A stretch of DNA of 33,804 nt, from positions 1 through 33,804 of the forward strand of contig JAEESS010000024.1 in the NCBI GenBank assembly GCA_016286445.1. The letters are read 5' to 3'. The position numbers and the translations under genes were made by a program. This document shows, piece after piece, positions 7,203 through 15,681 of the stretch. This DNA is from Bacillota bacterium (GTDB lineage: Bacteria; Bacillota; Clostridia; Christensenellales; CAG-138). The notes beneath the pieces were generated by a model, which was given only the letters and a program-made list of their open reading frames with translations, was not told where the DNA came from and did not search any database. Positions within the stretch are counted from its first letter, which is position 1; each line of letters starts with the position of its first letter.

Positions 7203-8051
7203 TTATTCGTTGGCGTTTCTTGTTCCGTACCGCTTTTCAAACGCTTCCACAATCGCAAGCAGATCAGGATCATTTTGTGCTGTCGCGTACAGATACTGCG
7301 TCCTGCAGCCAAGTCTGAACTGGCTGATCGCCTGTCTTTTAAGCTCCACCGGAATGCCGTAAAAGGCTTCAGCAATGCTGCCGGTGATCGCGGCGAGCGT
7401 ATCGCTATCGCCGCCGATCGAGATCGCATTGCGGATCGCGTCCTCGAAGGAAGTCGATTCGAGGAACGCTTCGATCGCCTGCGGAACGGAGCCCTGACAG
7501 GTCACGTCGTACCGGTAGGTCGGACGGATCTCGTCAATGGTGAAATCGAGCGTGTAATAGTTCTCCTCGATAAAGGAGCGGATCTCCTCCTTGCTGTGTC
7601 CGGTACGCGCGAGGAAGATAGCGCACGCCGTCGCTTCCGCGCCCTTGACGCCTTCTGGATGATTGTGCGTGACGACTGTGACGGTGTGAGAAAGCGCCTT
7701 GACTTCTTCGAGCGTCTTCCCCGCCCATCCGCAGGCGCTGACGCGCATCGCCGCGCCGTTGCCGAAGCTGTTGTAAGGATGCGGATTTCTCGCATACATC
7801 CATTCATAGAAGCGTCCGCCGTAGCCGCAGTTCGGATATTGCCGCCCGATTTTCTGCATCCATTCGACAGTTTTGTCCTCCAGTCCTTCCGTCTTGCCGT
7901 CGTTTTCCAGAATCGCTTTTGCAACCGCGATCGTCATGATGCTGTCATCCGTCGGCCAGCACCTGCCGCTGAAGAACGGAAACTCCTTGCTCCTGTGGTT
8001 GTGAAACTCGTAGATGGATCCAACCATATCTCCGATGATTGCGCCTAACAT
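7203..8051 (-). CDS. ADP-ribosylglycohydrolase family protein
   Basis: A 282-residue protein of the DraG/ADP-ribosylglycohydrolase fold. The metal-binding signatures are present: GAIIGDMVGSIYEF at the N-terminus, TDDSIMTIAVA (acidic di-Mg site), and SIGGDSDTLAAITGSIAEA near the C-terminus. The family removes ADP-ribose from proteins or small molecules in the cytosol; the target cannot be read. ATG 8051 is chosen because GGAGGAG lies 6 bases upstream and the family starts with this Gly-Ala-Ile motif; the longer frame to 8114 adds unrelated residues. It is the last gene of a minus-strand run, 83 bases after the helicase. A TATAAT (complement of 8083-8088) may give it its own start, but its -35 is weak. 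Confidence 0.88.
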   Translation of the reverse strand: MLGAIIGDMVGSIYEFHNHRSKEFPFFSGRCWPTDDSIMTIAVAKAILENDGKTEGLEDKTVEWMQKIGRQYPNCGYGGRFYEWMYARNPHPYNSFGNGAAMRVSACGWAGKTLEEVKALSHTVTVVTHNHPEGVKGAEATACAIFLARTGHSKEEIRSFIEENYYTLDFTIDEIRPTYRYDVTCQGSVPQAIEAFLESTSFEDAIRNAISIGGDSDTLAAITGSIAEAFYGIPVELKRQAISQFRLGCRTQYLYATAQNDPDLLAIVEAFEKRYGTRNANE

Positions 8052-8134
8052 TGTTTTCTCCTCCGTTCTGTTTTCTGACTTCATTATACGGCACAGGAAG
8101 CCCCGCTTGGTCAACTCACAGGCGACAAAAGGTT

Positions 8135-10282
8135 TTACACTCTCGTCAGCTTTACGCGGAACGCGATCGTGCGCGGCGTCGGGAGGGTGTCGAACTGGAT
8201 CACGTATGCGTTGTTGTCCTTGTCCAGATCGAGCACCGTTCCGGCTCCCAAAATCGCGTGCTGCACGCGTGTGCCAACCGGGTAAAGCTCCGGATCGTTT
8301 TGATCCAAAAGCCGCTGTTCGGCGTTGCGGATGTAGTTCGACGCGTCGCGAATCAGCCCGTCCTGCGGCGGTTTTGTGTATTCCAGAAGGCTTTGGTCGA
8401 TATCGAGCAGGAACCGGGACGGATAGCGCGGCGAGCTGTCGATGTTGATGCCGTCCGCTTCGGACAGAAACAGTCGCTTTTCGGCGCGGGTCATCGCCAC
8501 GAACGCAAGCCGGCGCTCCTCCTCCATCCCCTCGATCGTCCGCACCTTACGCGACGGGAAAACGCCCTCGTTCATGCCGATCAGAAACACGTACGGGAAC
8601 TCCAGGCCCTTTGCGGCGTGCACTGTCATCAGCTTGACTTTGTCGCCCGCTTCGATCGCGTCCGTGTTCGTAAACAGCGCGACATGGCTCAGATAATGCT
8701 CCAGCGTGACCTCTTCGCCGCAGGTCGTCTCGTAGTCGTAGACGGACTGCTTGAGTTCGGCAAGGTTGTCCAGCCGTTCCTGGCTGCCCTCCGTGCGCAG
8801 CGCCGCCTCATAGCCGCTTTCGTCGAGGATCGCGGAGAGCACCTCGGACACCGGGCGATTGGCATAGGTCGCTGCGAAACGCTCAATGAGCTTGACGAAC
8901 TTGTCCGCCTTGGTGCCCTTCATGATTTCGTGGTCGAGATTTTTGAGCAGCGCGTCGTACAGGGTGCAGTTGTTCGCCTGCGCGTACTCCTCCAAAAACT
9001 TCATGCGGCGCTGTCCCATGTTTCTTTTGGGCGTGTTGACGACGCGGCAGAACGACAGATCGTCCTTGTACGCAATCATGCGAAGATATGAGAGCGAGTC
9101 CTTGATCTCCATGCGTGCAAAGAACTGCACGCCGCTGTAGATCGCATAAGGCAGCTTCTCCTTCAAAAGCACTTCCTCCACCTGCCGCGTCAGATAGTGC
9201 GCGCGGTACAGCACCGTCATGTCCTTATACGGCACGCCCTGCTCGGAAAGCTGGTGCATCTGCCCGACAACCCATTTTGCTTCTTCCTCGGCGTTTCGCG
9301 CGTGGTGGCACAGCACCGATTCGCCATGCGGCTGCATCGAAACGAGGTCCTTTTTGATGCGGTTTTTGTTCTTCCTGATCAAGGAATTGCAGACGGCGAG
9401 GATCTCCGGCGTGGAGCGGTAGTTTTCATTCATCATCACCGTCTTGGTGCCGGGAAACTGCGTGTCAAAGCCGTTCAGGTACTTGACGTTTGCGCCGCGC
9501 CAGGTGTAAATCGTTTGGTCCGGATCGCCGACGATGAACAGGTTTTTGTGGTACCCGCACAGAACTTCCATCAGCTCGTACTGCAAGCCGTCGATGTCCT
9601 GAAACTCGTCGATCATGATGTATTCGAGCCGCTTTTGCCACTTCAAACGGATGTCTTCGTGCTCACGGAAGATGTACAAACTGAACTTAATGAGGTCGTT
9701 ATAGTCGAGTCCGAAGCACTTTTTCTGTTGATACAGGTAGCCGTAGAACAGGATATCGTTCGTGCCGACGGCGTTCAGATACTTCTCATGCAGCGCGTCG
9801 AGCGACAGATTGATGAGGTCGAGATAGTATTCCGGCTTCTTGAACAGCTTCTGGATCTCGAACATATCCCGCGCGTTTGCAAACGTCATGTCCCGCAGCG
9901 TCAGTCCGCGCTCCTCATAGATGATGCGGAGCATGTCGTCGATGTCGGAATTGTCGAGCACCAGAAAGCTCTTCGGGTACTGCACGGCATAGCTGTCCTC
10001 CTGCAGAACCGATACGCAGAATCCGTGGAACGTGTTGATATAGCCGGTGTCGTTGTCGCCGGTGAGGTTGTGGATGCGCTGCCGCATCTCGTTCGCGGCT
10101 TTGTTGGTGAACGTAACGCACAGGATATTGCCCGGCAGAATGCCGAAGTCATTCACAAGATACGCGAACCGGTGGGACAGTGCGCGCGTCTTGCCCGATC
10201 CCGCGCCCGCGATCACGCGGATAAATCCCTCCGTCGACGTCACGGCCTCCCGCTGCGATTGATTCAGTTTCATTTCGTCCAT
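8135..10282 (-). CDS. pcrA: UvrD/PcrA-type superfamily 1 DNA helicase
   Basis: A 715-residue 3'-5' helicase. Motifs in order: Q-motif LNQSQREAV, Walker A AGAGSGKT (about residues 25-32), motif II DEFQDIDGLQYEL, motif III GDPDQTIYTWRGA, motif V VHAAKGLEFPYV and motif VI AMTRAEKRLFLSEADG. The C-terminus, VGTRVQHAILGAGTV, matches the Tudor-like tail of PcrA. It unwinds DNA in repair and replication-conflict rescue. ATG 10282 (MDEMKLNQ) is preferred, with GGGGAGG about 7 bases upstream; the frame reaches 10429 only by running into the preceding gene. It lies 31 bases after the nuclease-helicase and is probably cotranscribed with it. The symbol is by resemblance; a second UvrD-like paralogue elsewhere is possible. 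Confidence 0.93.
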   Translation of the reverse strand: MDEMKLNQSQREAVTSTEGFIRVIAGAGSGKTRALSHRFAYLVNDFGILPGNILCVTFTNKAANEMRQRIHNLTGDNDTGYINTFHGFCVSVLQEDSYAVQYPKSFLVLDNSDIDDMLRIIYEERGLTLRDMTFANARDMFEIQKLFKKPEYYLDLINLSLDALHEKYLNAVGTNDILFYGYLYQQKKCFGLDYNDLIKFSLYIFREHEDIRLKWQKRLEYIMIDEFQDIDGLQYELMEVLCGYHKNLFIVGDPDQTIYTWRGANVKYLNGFDTQFPGTKTVMMNENYRSTPEILAVCNSLIRKNKNRIKKDLVSMQPHGESVLCHHARNAEEEAKWVVGQMHQLSEQGVPYKDMTVLYRAHYLTRQVEEVLLKEKLPYAIYSGVQFFARMEIKDSLSYLRMIAYKDDLSFCRVVNTPKRNMGQRRMKFLEEYAQANNCTLYDALLKNLDHEIMKGTKADKFVKLIERFAATYANRPVSEVLSAILDESGYEAALRTEGSQERLDNLAELKQSVYDYETTCGEEVTLEHYLSHVALFTNTDAIEAGDKVKLMTVHAAKGLEFPYVFLIGMNEGVFPSRKVRTIEGMEEERRLAFVAMTRAEKRLFLSEADGINIDSSPRYPSRFLLDIDQSLLEYTKPPQDGLIRDASNYIRNAEQRLLDQNDPELYPVGTRVQHAILGAGTVLDLDKDNNAYVIQFDTLPTPRTIAFRVKLTRV

Positions 10283-10313
10283 AAGCGCCTCCCCGGCTTG
10301 TATTCTGTCTCGT

Positions 10314-12578
10314 TTACCCGATTCTCCGATAATACTGGTCCAGTTTTTCGTCGCAAACAGCTTCGATCCGAGTCTTTTCTTCGTCAGACAGTTTACGCCA
10401 AACCGTGCTGTCCACTTCAATAATTCCAAGTGTTTTCGTGTGTCTCATCATGTTCATATCCTCGAATCGCTTGAAAGGATTCGATAGGATATTGCGCTCG
10501 GCTTCTTTATCCGTATATCCGCCTTTACAGAAAATGCTGTTTGACTTTTCCACCGTTTTTCCTTCACTACGGCGTCTTTCGTAGAATTCGCGGAAGTATG
10601 TCACGATATCGCTGATCTTCACCCGTCCGGATTTATTAGCATACCGAAGAATCGCTTTCAACAGCACAGGTTTATATGAATAGCTCATGTCCATCTGTTT
10701 GACCATTTTCAAGAACAGTTCTTTTCTGTTGTTATCGTCGATCAGCTTCCACCCATATTGTTCTGCGTATGATTGCAGGGTCTCTTCCTTGAAATACTTG
10801 AAAACCCGATGTTCGCTCATGGGAACAATTAAATCCGGAATCAATTTCCCTTCGCGTACATATCTCTCAACAGTTTCCGTCTGTACGTCCACTCTCCGCA
10901 CAAATTCCATCTGCGAGATCATACCGGCTGCTTCTTCCTGCCAGCTAAAGATATCAACAAGCTCATAGTCGGAAGCATTTACCGGATAGTCAATTACTGC
11001 ATCTGGTTTCTCTCCCTTTCTGTACAAATCCTCTTCCGCCTTACGCTGTCCGCTCTTTCCGACAACTGTTTCCCCCGGATGATAGTCCTTTAGTCTAAAC
11101 AGCCGGTGCAGTGAATAAGGTGTATTATACTGACTTGCATTATCAACAAAGTCAAAGACCATCAGATAATCCTTCCCTTCCGACAGTCTCATTCCTCTCC
11201 CCAACTGCTGCGTATAAAGCACCTTAGACATTGTTGGTCTCGCCATGAACAGAACCTCTGTCTGTGGGCAATCCCATCCCTCGTTCAGCAAGTCGCAAGC
11301 GCAAAGCACTTTGATTTCACCGGTAGCAAATTTAGACAGTATTTCATTGCGTTCGGAAGTTTTCATGCTTCCGGAAACTGCTGCAGAAGGTATGTCTGCG
11401 GCATGGAACATTTCAGCGATCTGTTCCGCATGCTTTACAGAGGCACAGAAAATAACTGTTCGCTTGTCCTTCACATAATTTAGCCAAGTATCAAGAATCA
11501 ATTGGTTTCGTTCTGTTACACATATCTTCACATCAAGATCGCGGATATTGTATTGAACACTGTTGAACCGGACCTTTGTCATATCGATGTTCGTGTGAAT
11601 ACGAATACCGCGAACAGGAACCAACGCGCCTATCTCTACTGCGGTTTGAATATCCAACTTGTGTGCAGTGTTCTTAAATATCTCCAAAATATTCACATCA
11701 TCTGCGCGCTCCGGTGTAGCAGTTAATCCTAATGTAAACTTCGGTTTGAAATAAGCAAGAACCTTCTGATATGTATCCGCAGATGCATGATGTGCTTCGT
11801 CGATAATCACATAATCAAAATCATTTTCCTTGAACTCATCTGTGTGCAGCGCGATACTTTGAATACTTCCGCATACAACATAAGCATCCGGTTCTTTCAT
11901 ATGATCCACATATTTCCCAACACTTACCTCCGGCCACAAGTCGCAAAACGTTCTGTATGCCTGGTTTACAAGTTCCATCGTATGAGCCACGAACAAAACC
12001 CGCCCACCACATCTCTTCGCATCCATGACGGCAGTCACGGTTTTCCCTGTACCGGTTGCATGATAAAGCAACGCAATCGTTTCATGCGCTTTTCTCATGG
12101 CTTCCAAAGCCTTCAGCGCATCCTCCTGATATTCGCGTAATTCAAGTTGCTCTGCATTTAGGGATCGTGCACGCTGCGTCGGAAGATAATCGTCGATTTC
12201 TTTGAAATGCGCTGCATCCCCGAGAAAGACTCTCAATTCATCTTTGACTGTTTCCGGCTGTTTTTGCATCTGCCGTACAGCCCATCGAAACACAGCCCAT
12301 CCAAGGTGGACCATGCTGTTCTGCTTCAACAAATCATCATAGAACTTGTCCTGCGAAATAATCGTGCGATTGTGAGATGCTTCGTCATCAATTTCGATGG
12401 CTATCCGATAAGAGCCGTTCTCTAAGACAAAATCAGCGAAACGAGCATTTTGATAAATATCATAAAACGGATACTGCGAATACAGATACCCTGCTTTTTC
12501 CGCTCCAAAGGTATCCGCAAACAGTTCAATGAACAGGTCTTCGGCAATGCTGCCGGATGCTGATCGGTATGTTGACAA
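10314..12578 (-). CDS. SF2 DEAH-box helicase with N-terminal Vsr/DUF559-like nuclease domain
   Basis: A 754-residue protein. The first about 110 residues look like a PD-(D/E)XK/Vsr-type nuclease: ADFVLENGSYRIAIEIDDEA with a following His, then a conserved Asp and a closing GWAVFRW strand. A helicase core follows: Walker A YHATGTGKTVTA, DEAH box YVIIDEAHHAS, LGLTATPERAD, VLFMARPTMSKVLYTQQLGR and GRGMRLSEG. About 250 C-terminal residues are not recognised. Such fusions occur in restriction and defence systems; the role here is open. The start is TTG at 12578, with GAGGTG 7 bases upstream and no better ATG nearby. The gene is visibly AT-richer than topB and pcrA on either side, suggesting acquisition. 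It sits 14 bases after the NTP pyrophosphohydrolase and 31 before pcrA. Confidence 0.85.
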   Translation of the reverse strand: MSTYRSASGSIAEDLFIELFADTFGAEKAGYLYSQYPFYDIYQNARFADFVLENGSYRIAIEIDDEASHNRTIISQDKFYDDLLKQNSMVHLGWAVFRWAVRQMQKQPETVKDELRVFLGDAAHFKEIDDYLPTQRARSLNAEQLELREYQEDALKALEAMRKAHETIALLYHATGTGKTVTAVMDAKRCGGRVLFVAHTMELVNQAYRTFCDLWPEVSVGKYVDHMKEPDAYVVCGSIQSIALHTDEFKENDFDYVIIDEAHHASADTYQKVLAYFKPKFTLGLTATPERADDVNILEIFKNTAHKLDIQTAVEIGALVPVRGIRIHTNIDMTKVRFNSVQYNIRDLDVKICVTERNQLILDTWLNYVKDKRTVIFCASVKHAEQIAEMFHAADIPSAAVSGSMKTSERNEILSKFATGEIKVLCACDLLNEGWDCPQTEVLFMARPTMSKVLYTQQLGRGMRLSEGKDYLMVFDFVDNASQYNTPYSLHRLFRLKDYHPGETVVGKSGQRKAEEDLYRKGEKPDAVIDYPVNASDYELVDIFSWQEEAAGMISQMEFVRRVDVQTETVERYVREGKLIPDLIVPMSEHRVFKYFKEETLQSYAEQYGWKLIDDNNRKELFLKMVKQMDMSYSYKPVLLKAILRYANKSGRVKISDIVTYFREFYERRRSEGKTVEKSNSIFCKGGYTDKEAERNILSNPFKRFEDMNMMRHTKTLGIIEVDSTVWRKLSDEEKTRIEAVCDEKLDQYYRRIG

Positions 12579-12592
12579 AACAATTCACCTCA

Positions 12593-12907
12593 CTATTGTA
12601 TGACATCTATCAGAAAGATATGCTTGTCAAAGCCACCTCTTTCTGCACGTTTCTTTTCACGGATCGAAATAAGGTCTTCCCAAGAATAGCCTCTCGCAGA
12701 TACTACCGCGTGCATGACTTCCAGTAGATCAGCCAATTCCTCTATCGACTTGCTTTCTTGATACTCGGCAAGCTCTTCATTTAGCTTTTCATCTAACTTC
12801 TCAAGATAAGCGTCTCCGGAAAGGATTTCACAAAAGCACTGTTTTCCATCCTCTTCTATGATTTCAGGAATACGATCCCTAACCAATTTGTTGTAATGGT
12901 ATTTCAT
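12593..12907 (-). CDS. MazG/HisE-like nucleoside triphosphate pyrophosphohydrolase
   Basis: A 104-residue all-alpha NTP-PPase. YNKLVRDRIPEIIEEDGKQ at the N-terminus, the metal-binding EELAEYQES and IEELADLLEVMHAV helices (ExxE and EExxD patterns), and KKRAERGGFDKHIFL at the end are typical. The family hydrolyses non-canonical or excess NTPs to NMP and pyrophosphate. ATG 12907 is chosen, with GGAG 9 bases upstream; the frame extends to 12976 without family support. It shares the AT-rich character of the nuclease-helicase that follows 14 bases later, and the two may have travelled together. A house-cleaning role or a nucleotide-based defence role both fit. Confidence 0.85.
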   Translation of the reverse strand: MKYHYNKLVRDRIPEIIEEDGKQCFCEILSGDAYLEKLDEKLNEELAEYQESKSIEELADLLEVMHAVVSARGYSWEDLISIREKKRAERGGFDKHIFLIDVIQ

Positions 12908-12929
12908 CGCTTTTCTCCATTCTGTACGT

Positions 12930-13160
12930 TTACGCTTGTCGGTGCATTTGCTTTTCCGTGATCTGATATCGTCCATTGCTTATCCTCCGCTGCACTTCTT
13001 TTTGCACATACGCAACTTCGGCATCTGTGAGATCGCCCCTCTCGATGCTGATTGAAGTCTCCCCTCGCCGCGCGGCAGCAAGGCATTCCTCGATCTTGTC
13101 CTCGACGACCATGTTGCGGTAGCCCATAAAGCTCATAAAGCTGTCGTTTCCAAGGTTCAT
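12930..13160 (-). CDS. Small conserved-looking protein coupled to topB
   Basis: A 76-residue protein, MNLGNDSFMSFMGYRN at the start, rich in charged residues and probably helical, with no motif I recognise. Its ATG overlaps the topB stop as ATGA (13157-13160), and AAGGAG sits about 8 bases upstream inside topB; translational coupling is therefore very likely. It ends 22 bases before the pyrophosphohydrolase. It may be a topoisomerase III accessory protein (inference). An alternative frame over the same bases (12904-13233) is rejected: Arg-rich and without a ribosome binding site. Confidence 0.72.
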   Translation of the reverse strand: MNLGNDSFMSFMGYRNMVVEDKIEECLAAARRGETSISIERGDLTDAEVAYVQKEVQRRISNGRYQITEKQMHRQA

Positions 13161-15346
13161 TCCGGTTTCTCCTTCTGATTCGTATCGCCCTTTGGATTCT
13201 CAAACTTAAACACGACTTTGTTCTGCTCGTCAAGGATCAGATGTGCCCGAAAGGACTTTCCAGCCTTGCTCCTGAAGCCGGAGATCAGGCCGGTGTCGCG
13301 TTCGGTGATGAGCTTTCTGAACTGCGCTTCCGTCAGAATCTTTTTACAGATGGTACCGACGGAGAATTTGCAGCCGTCCTTGTAGCCCGAGCAGCCATAG
13401 CCCCAGCTCTGCTTTTTCATTGGTCTGCCGCAGACGGGACACGGCACCGGTGGGTTCAGTTCCGTATTCTGCAATGTCGGCGCAACCGGTGAAACGCCGA
13501 TCTCCTTACACCAGACTGTAACGGTTTTCTCGATGTCGCTTTGGAACTTCGCCGCGTCCTCGTTGCCGCGTTCGATCTCGTGCAGCCGCTTCTCCCACTT
13601 CGCAGTCAATGCGGGCGATTTGATGGATTCCACCGTCAGCCCCTGGATCAGCCCGATGCCCTTATCCGTGGCGGACAGCGTCTTTTTGCTGCGCTCCGCA
13701 TAGCCGCGTTTCAGCAGCGTTTCGATAATTGCATCGCGAGTCGCCGGCGTGCCGATGCCCGCCACACTCGGATCGGCGAGGATCTTTTTAAGCTCCTCAT
13801 CCTCGAGGTCCTTGCCTGCGGAGATCATCGCCGCAAGCATCGTTTTGTCCGTATAGCGCTTCGGCGGCTCGGTTTCTTTCTCTTTGACTTCGTATGTGCC
13901 GGACACTGCTTCGCCCTTTGTCAGCATCGGCAGGTAGTTTTCCTTGTCCTTTCCGGTTACCGCCATAAAGCCGGGCTCGAGGATCGTGCTGCCACTTGAC
14001 GTGAACGCCTCACCCTCCACCGTCGTTGTGACGTTGGTCCGGCTGATGACGGCGTCTCCGTACAGCATGCAGATCACGTTTTTGGCGATCAGATCGTAGA
14101 CTTTGGCCTGATAGCCCGTAAGCCCCTTCGGCTTGCTCGTCGTGGGGATGATAGCAAAGTGGCTTTCCACCTTCTTATCGTCAAAATAGCGCCATTTTGT
14201 GAAGCTGCGCTTGCGTCCGTCGATCAGCGCCGTATAGTCCGGATTCTCCGCAAGTTTATCGAGCACGCGGTTCACCGTCGGCACCATGTCCTCGGTGAGA
14301 TAGCGCGAGTCGGTACGCGGATACGTCGTCAGACCCGCGTCGTAGAGCGCTTGCGCCGCGTCAAGCGTTTGCTTCAGCGTCATGCCGAACTTAGCGTTTG
14401 CGTCCATCTGGAGCGCCGAGAGACTATAAAGCTGCGGCGGATGCTTCTCCTCTTTCTTCTCGGTGATCTCGGAAACTGTGCCGTTCTTACCGTTGATCTT
14501 TTTCAGAATGTCTGCAACGGCGTTCTTATCGTTGAATCGCTTGCCCTTGTGCGTCGCGGTATACGTTTCGCCCTTGTCGGTCTGGAACGTCGCTTCCAGT
14601 GTCCAGTATTTTTCGGGCTTAAAGTTGCGGATCGCAAGCTCGCGATCGACGAGCATTTTGAGCGTCGGCGTCTGCACACGCCCGATGCTCAGCACCTCGC
14701 CTTTAGCATGCTGGTGCAGCGTCATGGCAACCGTCAGATTGATGCCGACCACCCAGTCGGCGATCCCGCGCATCCGTCCAGCAGTCTCGATGTTCTTGAC
14801 TTCCTCATACGTTTTGAGCTTTGAGAACGCATCGAGAATGCCCTCCTTCGTCTGCGACGCAAAGCAGACGCGCTTCACCGGTGCCCTGCTTCCCGTGAGT
14901 TCATAAATGTATGAAAAGATGACTTCGCCCTCGCGATCGAAGTCCGTTGCATTGATGATATAGTCGCTTTTCAAAAACATCCGCTTGATCAGCTCGAACT
15001 GCTTTTTCGTGCGGGCATCGAACGACGAGCCGTCCGTCCGCAGCCGCAGCTCGTACGGGTTCGGCAGAAACGGCAGCGGCATCTTGCGCCAGTTCTTATA
15101 ATCCGGATTGTAATCCGCCGCGTCCTTGAGCTGTCCGAGATGCCCGAAGCCCCAGGTCACAAAGCAGTCCTCTCCGGCGTAATGGATCCGCAAGAATCCG
15201 TCCTTTGCCTGCTGTGCCTTGACTGCCTTTTCATTCGACTTAAGCGCTGAGAACGTAATATCCTTTCCGTTCGCCAGCGTGATCTTATCCAGCGCCGCCG
15301 CGATCTTATTACCGACGTCCGGCTTCTCCGCAAGTATCGTGATCAT
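13157..15346 (-). CDS. topB: DNA topoisomerase III (type IA)
   Basis: A 729-residue enzyme, almost the length of Bacillus TopB. The Toprim domain starts at residue 1 (MITILAEKPDVGNKIA) and carries ATDFDREGE (Asp135, Asp137, Glu139). The type IA core has SIGRVQTPTLKML and the active-site Tyr342 in GLTTYPRTDSRYL. The C-terminus holds a Cys4 zinc ribbon (CPVCGRPMKKQSWGYGC) and a Toprim-associated repeat. It relaxes and decatenates DNA through a transient 5'-phosphotyrosine link, usually with a RecQ-type helicase. ATG 15346 begins the Toprim domain; the ribosome binding site (ACAGGAT) is weak. It leads the run topB, small protein, pyrophosphohydrolase, nuclease-helicase, pcrA. Confidence 0.95.
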   Translation of the reverse strand: MITILAEKPDVGNKIAAALDKITLANGKDITFSALKSNEKAVKAQQAKDGFLRIHYAGEDCFVTWGFGHLGQLKDAADYNPDYKNWRKMPLPFLPNPYELRLRTDGSSFDARTKKQFELIKRMFLKSDYIINATDFDREGEVIFSYIYELTGSRAPVKRVCFASQTKEGILDAFSKLKTYEEVKNIETAGRMRGIADWVVGINLTVAMTLHQHAKGEVLSIGRVQTPTLKMLVDRELAIRNFKPEKYWTLEATFQTDKGETYTATHKGKRFNDKNAVADILKKINGKNGTVSEITEKKEEKHPPQLYSLSALQMDANAKFGMTLKQTLDAAQALYDAGLTTYPRTDSRYLTEDMVPTVNRVLDKLAENPDYTALIDGRKRSFTKWRYFDDKKVESHFAIIPTTSKPKGLTGYQAKVYDLIAKNVICMLYGDAVISRTNVTTTVEGEAFTSSGSTILEPGFMAVTGKDKENYLPMLTKGEAVSGTYEVKEKETEPPKRYTDKTMLAAMISAGKDLEDEELKKILADPSVAGIGTPATRDAIIETLLKRGYAERSKKTLSATDKGIGLIQGLTVESIKSPALTAKWEKRLHEIERGNEDAAKFQSDIEKTVTVWCKEIGVSPVAPTLQNTELNPPVPCPVCGRPMKKQSWGYGCSGYKDGCKFSVGTICKKILTEAQFRKLITERDTGLISGFRSKAGKSFRAHLILDEQNKVVFKFENPKGDTNQKEKPE

Positions 15347-15681
15347 ATCCTGTCCCTGTCTGCTTCTGAAATCTGTGCTGTTATTGTATCATATCATACG
15401 TCGCTTGAAAAGCCGAATGGAAACATCACTTTGACATTCTGACTTCTCACCATCCACCTTTACCATCTACCTTTACCATCTATATAAAATCATATGATCT
15501 GTCCCATAAATCGGAGTTCATAAAATCTGTATACGAAAAGGATATTGCAGCCTTTGCCGAAGTGATTTTTGCCTTTATGCTTCGCCACGACAAATCATAT
15601 ACAAAAACCGATTGTTTTCTTGTGAAATCGATTCCGGTATGGTATACTGTAGGAGATCTCTGCCGCGAAAGAAGGAGCGCC
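15347..15681. other. 335-base intergenic region between topB and the PTS gene
   Basis: It holds divergent promoters and little else. A near tandem repeat of ACCTTTACCATCT lies at 15456-15481. A weak minus-strand promoter for topB (TTTTCA, 17 bases, TACAAT) can be read around 15384-15412. From 15481 the plus-strand frame of the PTS gene stays open without stops and encodes a plausible but unrecognised peptide (IAAFAEVIFAFMLRHDKS); it may be a decayed gene fragment. No RNA gene or mobile element was seen. Confidence 0.5.
15620..15648 (+). promoter_or_regulatory. Promoter of the PTS EIIBC gene
   Basis: TTGTGA (15620-15625), 17-base spacer, TATACT (15643-15648); the ribosome binding site AAGGAG is at 15672-15677. 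No catabolite-response element or antiterminator hairpin was recognised. Confidence 0.75.

Noticed and set aside
8039..9091. Long plus-strand ORF opposite pcrA
   Set aside because: Antisense to conserved helicase motifs, Arg/Val-rich, no ribosome binding site.
9197..10423. 408-residue plus-strand ORF opposite pcrA
   Set aside because: Same reason; it crosses the pcrA start and runs into the nuclease-helicase gene.
13157..15346. Integrative element marker, because topB-like genes occur on conjugative elements
   Set aside because: No integrase, relaxase, att site or conjugation genes are present, and the length and motifs fit chromosomal TopB.
15562..15681. N-terminal extension of the PTS protein by 40 residues
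   Set aside because: The EIIB domain and a ribosome binding site place the start at 15682; the promoter lies within the extension.
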